This document shows positions 45,760 to 57,107 of a stretch of 64,000 nucleotides of DNA, piece after piece; position 1 is the stretch's first letter, and every line of letters begins with the position of its first letter. The notes under the pieces were generated by a model that worked only from the letters and a program-made list of their open reading frames with translations, searched no databases and had not been told where the DNA came from. The translations under genes and the position numbers were made by a program. The stretch lies in assembly GCA_014529385.2 (NCBI GenBank), contig CM043971.1, positions 56,853,709-56,917,708 on the forward strand, read 5' to 3'. The DNA comes from Adiantum capillus-veneris (Eukaryota; Streptophyta; Polypodiopsida; Polypodiales; Pteridaceae).

Positions 45760-48700
45760 AGTCAATTGTTGTTTGTCTCTACCCAATACACCTGGATACA
45801 TATTTGAATATTCGGGTAAGTCTTCTTCTTCCTCCACAGAGGCATCATCTTCACCTTGTATGGGCCGAAGAAAAATGTCGGATAAGATGCAGGACACTGT
45901 AGACGGGACTCAAGCACTTATCACCTCTATCAAAGCCTTCCTACCACTCATTCTCCATAGTAAGATACAACGGTATGTGTTTACTGAGCAAGTAGAAGTG
46001 TTGCTACGACTCTGGGATTCTCATGTGGTGGTGCAAGCCACAAGAATAGAGTTCGACACAGCCATCATTAGACAAGTTCTTGATTCCTTTAATGCCGATG
46101 AAGGCATTGTATGGTGTATGGAATGAAAGTGTCAGCAAATCCAAACAACATTGCTTATGCTTTCAAGATTCCAAATGAGCCGAAGCCAGTTGTAGCAACT
46201 ACGAAGCAGATAAGTGCAACTCTGAAGGAAGATGATGCAGCCAAGAAAAAACATAAGGCCAGTGCGCAAGGAGTTCTAGTAGCAGGTCTGAACATTCCCA
46301 TTGCTTATCTATTTGTGGCTAAAGTCGTGAGTCTGAAGAATAACCCCACATATGTTTCAAAAAAATTGTTTGCTATGTTACTGGCAAAGAGATTGGATGA
46401 CAAGGCTTCAATCAACCTATGTCAGATTTTGTCCCATATTGTGCTTCAGCAAACCACTAACCTAAAGTCTCAGGCTATTTTTAAAGCCTAGTATGTATGG
46501 CAGTTTCTCTACTGGGCAACTTCCCCATATGCTCATCTTCAAGTACGTATGGCGTGGAGTCAAAAACCTATCCCAACAACTAACAATGTTGCCTTAGCCT
46601 CTGATGAAGAAACCCTAGGCACTCAGTTGGCTCTTACTGGTCAAAAGAGAAAGGTCACGTAGGGGGAAGCTGGTAGCTCTAAGAGACCAGAAACTACAGT
46701 GACCAAGAGCAGTGCTCTCTTAAAGCAACTAGAAAGTCAGCAGGTCAAAAGTAAGTCTATTGAAAAGTCTCCAACATACCAGACTTCAGCAGGCCAAACA
46801 AACCAACCTCTATCAAAGAGTACTGTTGGGACTAGCCAACAAACTAGGCAAAGTTCAACAACCACCAGTGTTGGAAAAAACCAGCCTGACAAGATCAGTA
46901 CTCAACAGTCGTCCGCACACACTGATAAGGTAAAAGGTTTGATACGTGCTAGCCCACTCGGTAATTCTAATATACCTTTCAGTGATATGGCTTTGGCCTT
47001 AACCAAGAAGGACAGATTACAACAGCTGCAGACTCATCCTCTCAAAGGACGATTGATCCTGCACAAACTTGATTATACTACACTACCATATATGGCTCCT
47101 GTTACAATTTATGAGCGAGTTGTCTCTGACCCAACAACAGTTAATGGTGGTTGCTCAATGCTAATCTAGTCTTCCTGGAGTACAATTGTCCATTCCTTGG
47201 GACAAATGATGGATTTCTCAGCGTCCACTAATGAAGTGACCAAGTTACAACTTGAACTGAGGAACATTGAGTAGCAAGTTGAGAAGTTAAAAGAAGATAT
47301 AGGGGCACAGTCCTTGAGGAATAGTGTTCTTGAAAATCATTTAGCCAGGACAATTCAGACGCTGGAAAGTAAGTTGACAAAGATTGGGTTTGAGATAAGG
47401 TAGTTGAGAGAAGAAAATGCAGAGGCTAAGAGAGCTGCTGACAGATTTGACATTATGTTGAGAATGAAGAGAGTAGATTTTAACGCCCTGCTAACCATCC
47501 ATGCTGCATTAAAAGTCTCTTTAACAGAGAGATACATATACAATAACTTGGCTAATATTCTGGATCCAGCAGGCAATGCTATTTTCAACATAGATAATTT
47601 GAAGGTGCTTATAAAAACCATGTAGAGTGATGTGCAGGATAAGATTTCTAAGTATAATAGTGCTTTGGCAAATCAAGCTATTATGGACTATATTGATAAG
47701 CAGAATGACCATGAGGAGGATTTTGAGAAAGAAGTAGAGAAGGATGAAGAAAGGGAGGAGGAACCAACAGATAAACATGATGATGATGATTCTCCTCCAT
47801 CTCCGCCTTCAGGATCTGGTGTTGGTGGATCAGCTGCCACAGGGGGCAGTCAACCCAACATGGACCAGCCCCATACCAGTATAAGGGTCAGCAATCGGGA
47901 GATCAAGGGACTGAAAATCAGCAAACAGAAAACACTGAAGAAACCCCAGTACACCAGTCATACTAACTGTGCAGATGAGAAAGGGAAAGCTAAAGTTGTG
48001 ACTGAAACTCTGGAAGGTGATGAGCAACATTCATTGTTGCAGCTCATCACACTGAAGAAAAGGCTAAGACATCAGCAAGCTCCAATAACCAGGATGTATT
48101 TTGAGGATGATGTTCTTCTTTCTGATTTGGAACGTTTTTAGAGGTTATATGTCGGCGCCAGAGAAATGGTTCAGCATTGAAAATCAAGCGCTTTCCATGA
48201 TCAGGGGTGTGCTAACTGCGTAAGCATCCTAGCAGCATTCAATTGCTAGAGAGAGTACCTGAATGGGCACTAATCTCTAATGATAAGCTGGTCAATGTAC
48301 ACTGGCAGCGACAATCTACTGTAGATTTTCATTCCCTAGCTATTGAATTAGATCCCCTACTTGGGATCAGGCCTACATATAGATGTATGAAAGAAGGCAA
48401 AACTCAGCTGAAAGAAGTACTACTGCAAATGAAAATTGCCAGAGGAGTTCTGGATCAAAGGGTACAAGCTATTCTTGAAGATTAGACTTTCAACAGTAAG
48501 GGACCACAAACTCGAATGACAGTAGGGGGACACGCCACTGCTCTTTGAAGAATGTTTCAGCTGGTTAGAATCACCAGGAAGATGATGCATCAAGAGAACT
48601 AGACTATTCTAATTTTTTTAGAATTTGTACCTGATTCCCCAGTTCTCCTATATGCCTTACCTGCTAGAGAGATTGAGCTACCCAGGTTATTTTTGGCTTT

Positions 48701-49440
48701 GTATCCTCCACATCCAGAACCAGTGGATCGTCTTACATACTATAACATCACTGATGAGCTTCAGGATTGGTATGAGCGATCCACTGTAGAATGGAAAACC
48801 TTTCAGTCATTGATCAATGATGCTCTCCAGTTAAATGATGTTATGAAACTGAAAGATAAAATGCATAGGATCAAGCTCTGTATGGGGCAATGGAAAATCC
48901 AGCTCAAAGGTCTCATCAAGATCACAAATCAGCTGGCTGCTGCAACTTAATGTGGAGTCCTCTAAGATTCTTGAAAAGGATATTATGGCTAAACCAGGTC
49001 TGGGACCACAGTACGGAGAAATGGCTGAGATACTCTTTGAAGCTAAGATTAAAACAAATCAACCTCTCCCAGAAGGATGGATCCCCATAGCTTCGCACTG
49101 TCATAAATTGGCCAGAGTCCATCTGACAAAGGGTAAATGTACGCTCTATGATCTGGACACCAAAACCTATCATCCTCTCACGCCCTATGAAATTGTGATG
49201 ACCATAGAAAGGCGGGATTATCTTGAGCAAGAGGCCATTTACAGACTTATCCAGAAGGACAATGCTGGCACTGCAACTTTTGAGACACCAACACGGATGG
49301 AGGGCAAGAGGAAGCGGGTTCAATGGAAGGATACTGGGTTGTTCTATATCAGAATCAGATGGTGGATTTTTCCAACCAATCTCAGAATCAGACGATGGAT
49401 TTTCCCAGTAAGGCGATGGAGTTTCTTTGGTTAGGCATCC
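45760..49440 (+). pseudogene. Extra coding region after integrase
   Basis: A long stretch between integrase and the 3' LTR, mostly in coding-like frames. The N-terminal part is Ser-rich, then MGRRKMSDKMQDTVDGTQAL, RYVFTEQVEVLLRLWDSH, and ASINLCQILSHIVLQQT. The middle is Gln/Ser/Thr-rich, followed by acidic and coiled-coil-like segments. The first part recurs at 63,083-64,000. It resembles the additional 3' coding regions of Athila/Tat elements (sometimes called env-like or plant transposon protein), but I see no signal peptide or clear membrane segment. Function unknown. Confidence 0.7.
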
Positions 49441-49724
49441 TTGGAGTTACAATTATAGCGGTGTCAAGCACTCAACAAGCATGAAATATGGCATAATGCT
49501 AGCAATATCAGTAGAGCTAGTAGCTTCAGAATGGTACTATCATGAGGAACATCGGTCGACTCAGGAGGAACATTGCCAACTCACCAAACAGACAAATGGG
49601 TTTAGGTTTAGGATTTGGCACTCAACCAAAAACCCAGATGGATTCCTCAACACCATTTCAGAATCAGGGGGTGGATTTTTCAAAAAATTTGGAGTATACC
49701 AAAATTCAAGAAAGGAGGGAAGGA

Positions 49725-50231
49725 TGTAGAAGGCGAAGACGGCTCCAGCACAGACAAAAACTATCTCTTGGAAGCCGGATAGTGGATTGGTCACACAACA
49801 GTAATTACCACGATGCTTACTACAGAAACTCCCAGAAGCTATAAATAGGATCATTATATTGTAATTGGGATGCTTTTCTTTTGGCTTCTCACTTTAGTTT
49901 TCTTGGTTTTAGCTTCCTAAGCAGTTCCTAAGCTACAATCTCTTCGCCTATAACTCCACTTTGTAATCATAATTAATGTAGTCAATTGAGCTTCAAAGTG
50001 AAATACCTTGTACTTGCTATTCATGAACTATGAGTTTGAATCTGAAACTATAAACACTTTTCCAGTCATCCAGTCTATTTCTCATTCCAATATACTATTT
50101 CAATTTAGTTAACTATTTCAGTCGAGTTTTCACCTTCTATCCCAATTTCTCTGATTGAACTGACGACTTACCAATAATTGTAAATTCTAACACTGGAATC
50201 AGCTATCTAAAAGAGATCAGCTCCAATTCCA
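49725..50231 (+). repeat. 3' LTR, Athila/Tat-like element
   Basis: 507 bp, preceded by the purine tract AAGAAAGGAGGGAAGGA (about 49,708-49,724), a good plus-strand primer site. Confidence 0.9.
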
Positions 50232-50366
50232 GGCTCACTCTAACTATCATATGGCTTGGCAATAACAAAAAAACCAGGAAAACTTCTTCCTTTCTTCCCC
50301 CCTATGGGAACCCACCCATAATACTGAACCTGAAGAAAGTGGCATTCATGCCTCTTACCTATGGAC
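50232..50366. other. Penelope internal sequence right of the nested element
   Basis: Short unique segment joining the insertion site to the right end repeat; no coding text. Confidence 0.5.
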
Positions 50367-52566
50367 AACTAGCCACTCAAAATGGCGGGGTTTCTCGCTT
50401 GTTTCCCTCTAAGCTACCCTTAGATATTCCCACCGTGTGAATTTATCCTTATAGAGGATGCATTATGGAGATAACTTCGTAATTGTAAGAAGAAGCATGG
50501 GGGAGTAACTTTTCTCGCCTACCGAGGTCCGCTTCACGCCCTGACTATCGACTTCCTCCTTTTTCCCTTGCCGCATTTTTGGCTCTTAGTCAGCTATGTG
50601 CATTTGACTCTAAGATACATGCACCTAGTCCCCTCAGAGGTGGTTGTATTTGTGACCCTCATGGAAACGACACCCTACCAAATTGGGCCTAGCATGGTGG
50701 GAGATACTACTCGCAATGTGCCATGATTGTTCAACCTCGTCCTGCTTCTATTTAAATTGGTGAAGGTGCTTTTTGCCCCTCACTTAGCCTTGAGTGTGTC
50801 TGTTAGTGTGTGGCTTTGAAAGAGAGGGTGGTGCTCATTGCTGCTTGCTGTGGTGATATGGAGGTAAGGATGCAACCTACATAGGTTTGTGGAAACTACT
50901 TAGCTTACATTCATTTTGTACTGTAGTACTTTAATCTCTCTATGGACCTCTATCAAAAGGGTTTCTCTGTGGTGGTGTAAGCACCTCTATTTTTTTTAAA
51001 TTTTGGTAAGACACACAGAAGGCTGATTTGTGATAACTGCTATGCGTGTATTTCGTCACAGTTAAGTGGTGCACAATTTGGAAAGATATGGTTGGTAAAG
51101 TAGTCTCTATCGTTATCATTTACTGTCCGAAAGATGCCTGATAGTTTTTGTAAGATGGGCTTGAGAATTCCCTTGCATTAATTGGATTGGCCTAAGAATG
51201 TATATGGCATCACCATATAAAGGCAATTGACAGTGTTTGGACATTGTTGATGGCTATGGAAAGGTAAGTAACACCGTCTTTTGATGGCTTTCTTTGGGTT
51301 ATGTGTGTTTGTGATGACACTTGGAGGGATTGATTGCTAGGGAGTAATGGTAGATGCAACACCACAAGGGGTAGTTCCTTGTCTAAGAGGCTGTGGTTAC
51401 GTTGGCAGACTGGGTTTATGGTTGTATTGTTCCTACATTGATTTTTGATGCTACTATGCATTATGGTGCTAGATTTTGTGGTTGATCGGGTTTTGCACTT
51501 GGTGTGTGTTCTCACATCACTTGCATAAGTTTTCTAAAATCTGAACGATTTGATACGGTAAGCGCATGGCGTCATCCCTTTTGTATACCACGGTGTTTGT
51601 AAATTTGTGGTGGATTTGGTTTTTTTTTGGCTAAGCGAACCTTGAACTTAGAATTTACATCTTACAAATGGTATATGGCATCTCTACAATAGTGTTTCTA
51701 ATGGGATGCTATGGTTGATATTTTTTTAGGTTAAAAAAGGTGGTTTGATTGAAACCTCATTCTCTAATCAACCATAATAATGGTTCAATTTGATATTCAT
51801 GTATGTGGCTGATGCCTATGCCTTGCTTGGGTGAAATTTCAATCGGATAAAAGGGTCTTTTTTTTTTAATATAACCGCATGCACCTGGTCTTAATATTTT
51901 TTCTTAGACTTACTTTGGCTACTGCATTAGAAAGTTTTACTCAGATTTGTAGGATTGTTGGTAAGATACAAAAAGACAAACTTAAGGAAGTAGCACAAAT
52001 TGGATCAGAAGGGGTGATGGCATTCTGATCAGAATGATATGTATGCTATTATTTATTTAAGGTCTAATAAAAAATAGGGATATATAGAAACCATAATTAT
52101 AAGTAGTTTTATAAATCTTTGGGATAATTTAAAAAAGAACCCCCCCCCCCCCCCCCCCAAGAACTAGAATACATGAACACTATGGACAATGGTTTTAAGT
52201 TAAAAAAATTGTAAGTTGGACATGGATAACAACTAATATAGTCCATTGACACCTGTAAAACACATCCAAGGCTAACATATTTGTTGTCTTGTTTAGATGG
52301 ATGCAGGTGAGGACTCTATCCTTTCTTGGAATTTTTTTGACTTAAATCAAATGTCTGTCCATGATTACACTTGCTCCTACTACTTGGGAAGTACTTCTTT
52401 AATGAGACATTATCATTGTACACTGGAATGAGTCTTCATTGTCATAGGCCATGGACAAAGATAATTCTAATGCTGAGTTGTTTTTGTACTAATCATTGCC
52501 TTTTCTCTAAAGCCATCTATCTTTTGAATGTTAAAGTTCAATTATGTCTTATTATTTAAGTAAAAA
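50367..52566 (+). repeat. Right end repeat (pseudo-LTR) of the Penelope-like element
   Basis: Direct copy of 32,934-35,118, about 90 % identical by eye except for the perfect last 211 bases. A C run of 19 (52,140-52,158) replaces CCCC in the left copy. The copy ends at TTTAAGTAAAAA, closely followed by (AC)n at 52,576-52,630. Confidence 0.85.
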
Positions 52567-52572
52567 CATCCA

Positions 52573-52634
<62 letters not shown>

Positions 52635-54108
52635 CAAGAAAAGCAAACTCAATAAAGAGATTGGGAAACCGAGCAGCAAAATGAATTAATCTCCAACCAG
52701 ATTTCAGAAGCACACAAGGTCTAAGTTAGGATTCAGGGGTTCACAATGGTCTCCGTCAGGCATCGCATAACACATAATGGCAGAAAATGCATACTCTCCT
52801 AGCTTGAGCAACTCATCTCATTCTTGTACATTGTAAACCCTCTTCAATAAATCATCCAATTGGTTCATATTCAAAGCTTTGTGAGCATGGTAACATTACC
52901 AGATATATCTACAATAAGCTTCGACAGTCACTCTCCTTGGTTTTGCAAGTATCAACATCCTAACAGGTGTCTTCACTCTATATGATAATCTTTTCTTTAT
53001 TGGGTTGTATTTGAAGCTAAGCATCAATAAATTTTTTGTACTGATTAGAATTGTAGTTTATCACTCAACCAAGTAGCTCATCCTCTTGTATTTCCAAAAT
53101 TTGTCAAGCCATGGGCTACATATGACAGCCAATCACGTTAATGACCAACTACTTGTAATCTTCAACTTTATGTACTCCAATATGTCGGCCAAGATTTTGT
53201 CTCTCCATACCCTATAGTCTCTAGACCACTTTGAATCCTCAAAAATTCATCTAAAGTTTATTTACTAGCTATGATCATAAAAATACCTCTTCCATAAAAA
53301 CTAACAAAACTAATACATGCTCACAATTTCTCCGACATTATGTTAATGGTCTTTCAAGCACATATACGGAAAGGTGTATTACAAAGTAGAGTATTTCTCA
53401 CTAGATTTTTAAGCAACATCTTTCCAAATTTATTTTCCAAATGTTGATATACAAATGATGTTGAACTATTTCCAAATGTATAAAAATCCTCTCATGAGGT
53501 TGCTTGATAAGCATATGGTTCATTTTCAAAATTTGCTCCGCATATAAAGGAGACTCTATCCATTTTTTTGCAACAAGATGAGGTTTGGGCTATTAAAATG
53601 GTACTTTTGATACACTTTAAATTTGGACCTGAGGGTAGCTCTCTTGTAGGTCTGTTGGTAGTGACATGGATAACAACTCGGTTGCATCTATGACACATGC
53701 AATACAAAATAACTCAGTATGGTATTACCCTGTGTTTTTGGATGGATGCAGGTAACAACTCAATCTCTCTCCTGACAGGACTAGCAAAAGTGTTATCCCA
53801 AGGACTATAAGTCTGAAACTCAAGTTGGAGTATGTCTGCCAAAAAGATGGCTCCATTGATGAAATAGACTCTTTACCTTAGGATGATATGAATGTATATT
53901 GCTCAAATGTTTAAATAAAAAATCTTACCATGATGTCCTTTTCAATATGACACTTGTAAATTCAAAGTGATAGGTAATTGTATTCTTTTTCATAATATAG
54001 TGTAACCTTATTTAATGTATGCAATTCTTCTTGTATGGTTCAATATTTGAGGGGATTATCAAACAAAAACACACATACACACACTTTGTGTAGAGTTGCA
54101 CGTGTGTG

Positions 54109-54110
<2 letters not shown>
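52567..54110. other. (AC)n tail, then no gene; faint repeat relic
   Basis: 52,576-52,630 is (CA)n. No coding domain follows. Near 53,670-53,770, GACATGGATAACAACTCGGT and TTTTGGATGGATGCAGGTAA echo GACATGGATAACAAC...GGATGGATGCAAGTGAGG of the 2.2-kb end repeat, so this is probably another, much older copy. Confidence 0.45.

Positions 54111-54198
<88 letters not shown>
54111..54198. repeat. (AC)n microsatellite
   Basis: About 40 AC units with a short CG-rich lead-in (CACACGCGCG). Confidence 0.95.
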
Positions 54199-54202
<4 letters not shown>

Positions 54203-54339
54203 TGCATATATACGCACAAATCCACACAAAAAATATTTTTTTTAAAAGTTTTAAGTGAGATTTGTGAAATTAATAGTACTTTTAGGTTGATTTTAATTTG
54301 TGTTAAATTATTGTTTATGTTAAATTAGTAATCAATTTT

Positions 54340-54482
54340 TGTTTAAGTTTTAATTTATGCTAAATTTTTCTTAGTTTTAATTTATGTTTTGAAAATAGCT
54401 TATTATTTTATGCTCGATTTTAGATTTATTTGCAATTGTTTATGGCTCTTTGATGGTTAGCATTTAGTCTATGAATACTTTA

Positions 54483-54528
<46 letters not shown>

Positions 54529-55270
54529 GTTACAGTTTAGTTTTTAATCCACAATTTAAATTTAATTTTTAGATTTAGGTTTATGTTTATTATTAGATTT
54601 TAAATTTAGGTTTACTTTGTGTTTATGGTCTAAGCTTTAAGTTTTAGCTTTTAGTTTATGGTTTAGTTTTAAGCTTTAAGTTCATGGTTTAGGTTTAGGT
54701 TTATGTTTTTTGTTTTGCATTTAGTTATGGTTTAGATTTTCATTTTATGCTTAGATTTAAGTTTAGGTTTTGTTTTGTAGGTTGTAGTATATGGTTTGGA
54801 TCTTGAATTTGGTTTTTGTTTATAATTTAGGTTTAAGTTTTAAATTATATTTTACCTTTAATGTATGCTTTTCAGTTTAGGTTTATGTTTATGGTTTATG
54901 GTTTAAAGTTAGTATAAGGTTTAAGTGAAGGTAAAGAAAAACATTGTGGTTTAAATTTAGGTTTAGGTTTTAATATATGGTTTTAGGCTTGAATTTAAAT
55001 AAAGGTAGAGAAAAATGTAGTGGTTTAAGTTTAGATTTAGGTTTTAGTATATGGTTTTAAGTGAAAGGTTTATGCAAATGTAGCAAAAAGTAAAGTAGAT
55101 GGTTTAGGTTGTAGGTTAACGATATAAATATATGGTTTACATTTATGTTAGTAGTTAAGAATAGGATTTTAAGTTTAGGTTTAGGTTTTGGTAAATGGTT
55201 TTAGATTTTCATTTAGAGTGTAAGTTTAGGTTTACTTTTTTGGTTGTCAATTTAGATTTAGATTTAAAAA
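54340..55270 (+). repeat. Degenerate telomere-like tract
   Basis: About 0.9 kb dominated by GGTTTAGGTTTA, TTTAAGTTTAGG and TTTATGGTTTAG units, i.e. decayed versions of the plant telomere unit TTTAGGG, G-rich strand on plus. An (AT)n block interrupts it at 54,487-54,526. Confidence 0.65.
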
Positions 55271-55796
55271 AGCATACTAAGTTTAGCACTAGTTTGATAA
55301 CATAACAAGACATAACTGTCCTTTCAAGATTTTGGGAAAAAAAATTAATACTCCTTGTATTATGTATGAAGTTTCAAGAGTTCTTACATGGGCTTGATGC
55401 TAAGAACTCATTCTACATGGGAAAAATAAATATCATGCATATTCTTGATTTCTAGGTCGTGACAAGCTTCCAAAGCCAATGTGGTGCTGCATTTGACTAA
55501 AAAAAGCATTTTCTTTTCACCCAACCAATCTATTTTTCTCATTAACTTCAATGGGTTCCTGATGTAAGTATAAGGTTGCTATAGCCTCACATTGTTTGAT
55601 TGTGTATACAATTAAGTACAAAAAAGTTGCATTTTTTGTGTTCTGCATGCCTATCATTGGTGTTTGCATGACTATACCCATATTTACTCATATATATGCT
55701 TTATATAAATACAAATTTGTAATTTATCTTTATACTAACACCTACAAAGCATTAAAGCCATCCAAACATGTTTTCTTATGACAATTCTAGAAATAA
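55271..55796. other. No feature seen
   Basis: AT-rich, no supported coding frame or repeat border. Confidence 0.4.
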
Positions 55797-56412
55797 CTAG
55801 AAAGCCCAAAAACTGCACGAATGAAAAAAACTTGGCTTCCACATTGTGGCCATCTCAAGATCTTCAAAAAGTAATAGATAATCAATCATATCATTGGTGA
55901 AATGAGTCCCTCGATCACTCACTATTTCAATCAAAAGCCCATATCTAGTGAAAATATTCTCATACAGGAATTGTGCTGTTGTTCTGGCATCGTTCTTTTG
56001 TATCGCCTTGGCTTCTATCCATTTGGTCAAATAATTTGTGGCCATTATGATGTATTGACTATGTGTGCAAGATGCCAGTGGTGAGATAGGTCCAACAAAG
56101 TCTATTCCCCATTTGGAAAAATCCCTTGCACCCATCATTGGTCTTAATGGAATTTCATCACGTTGCATCCGTACTTTTATTTGTTGACAATCGCCACAAC
56201 GTTTGACTTTGACATATTGATCTGCATCCATGTACGGAGTGAGCCACCAGATTCTTGCAAGAAATATCGCTTTTGTGTTTTGTCGGCGGCCAGAAAGTGA
56301 CCTCCTATCGATGCGACATGTGCTTGCTCAAAAGTCGATAAGTACTCATTCTTTGTGTGCTCACATTTGATGGCTAGACTTCCTGCTCTAGGTAGTACAC
56401 TATGTATCTTCT
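55797..56412 (-). pseudogene. Gypsy integrase fragment of another lineage
   Basis: On the minus strand: GHFLAADKT (zinc-binding part), CGDCQQIKVRMQRDE, WGIDFVGPISPL and IVSDRGTHFTNDMIDYL, the integrase HHCC and first two catalytic aspartate regions. It stops abruptly at 56,412 where the next element's LTR begins, so that element most likely landed in it. The part that would hold the catalytic glutamate is not recognisable. A fossil. Confidence 0.85.
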
Positions 56413-57028
56413 TGTAAATGCGGAGGCAGTCTCATTGGCGGAGGCAGTTTTACTAGGTGAACCAGCTCCTAGAAAGCCAAGCAGCAGACCAGTTACTAAT
56501 TACCATGACGGTTACCACAGTAACTCCAAGAGGCTATACATAGGACCCATTACATTGTAATCGGGATGGCTGTACTTTTGGGCTGTTTTATCTTTTGACT
56601 TCCTACTCTTAATTGTGTGGTTGTAGTCCTGAAGCTATTCTCGAGCTACATTATTCTCACTTGCACTCTTACTTTGTAATTCCTAATACAGTAGTTGAGT
56701 ATACTTCAGCCAGATATACTTTGTAATTCCTAATACAGTAGTTGAGTATACTTCAGCCAGATATACTTTGTATCCATTTCTTCTGAATCTGAATCTGAAT
56801 TTGAACTGAATCTGAATTTGAACTGAATCTGAATTTGAACTGAATCTGAACACTAATTCCAGTCATTTAGTTGTCTCTTTCTCAGCAGATGTATTCCAAT
56901 TTATGTAACTATTCTATTTCAGTTTCTATCTTTTCCTCCAGTTCTACTGATTGAGCTAATGAATCACCAGTATAGCTGTAAACTCTAACATTATAATAAG
57001 CTATCTAAAGAGATCAGCTCCAATTCCA
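56413..57028 (+). repeat. 5' LTR of second Athila/Tat-like element
   Basis: TGTAAATGCGG...CCAATTCCA, ~616 bp, longer than the first family's LTR because of internal tandem repeats: a ~47-bp unit twice (56,681-56,772, TTTGTAATTCCTAATACAG) and four CTGAATCTGAATTTGAA-like units (56,786-56,850). TTTTGGTGATCACGGTGG follows as the likely primer site. Confidence 0.8.
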
Positions 57029-57107
57029 TTTTGGTGATCACGGTGGCTAGAGCTGTTGCTCGTTGACCAACAGACTCCTCTCCTAGTTTGAGTTTTCTGC
57101 TGCAGTA

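Larger units (their letters stand above)
39084..50231 (+). mobile_element. Athila/Tat-like Ty3/gypsy element nested in the Penelope-like element
   Basis: Two ~507-bp LTRs (39,084-39,591; 49,725-50,231), both TGTAGAAGGC...CCAATTCCA, with flanks GGATC and GGCTC, a likely aged 5-bp target duplication. Inside are gag, protease, RT, RNase H and integrase in Ty3 order, then a 3.7-kb extra coding region. The RT active site reads FMDDF, as in the Athila/Tat lineage. Broken at many sites. LTR divergence looks like 6-8 % by eye, so it is old, yet younger than its host element. Confidence 0.9.
32934..52566 (+). mobile_element. Penelope-like retroelement with end repeats, invaded by an LTR element
   Basis: Two ~2.2-kb direct repeats (32,934-35,118; 50,367-52,566) flank a region coding for a Penelope-type reverse transcriptase (35,608-38,897). 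Taking out the nested 11.1-kb LTR element leaves ~4.1 kb between the repeats, a size that fits a Penelope-like element with its pseudo-LTRs. It is broken in many places. The repeats differ by roughly 10 % by eye, so it is old. Alternative: an unusual LTR element, but the repeats lack TG...CA ends and no integrase or RNase H is seen. Confidence 0.6.

Noticed and set aside
34923-52559. The identical 62-codon open frames at 34,923 and 52,371 as a small gene
   Set aside because: They lie inside the identical 211-bp block of a repeat. Identity is at DNA level and there is no codon-style divergence or known domain.
54012-54328. Open frames in (AC)n, (AT)n and (CT)n tracts
   Set aside because: Low-complexity translation only (VCVCV, YIYIY, SLSLS); no evidence of a gene.
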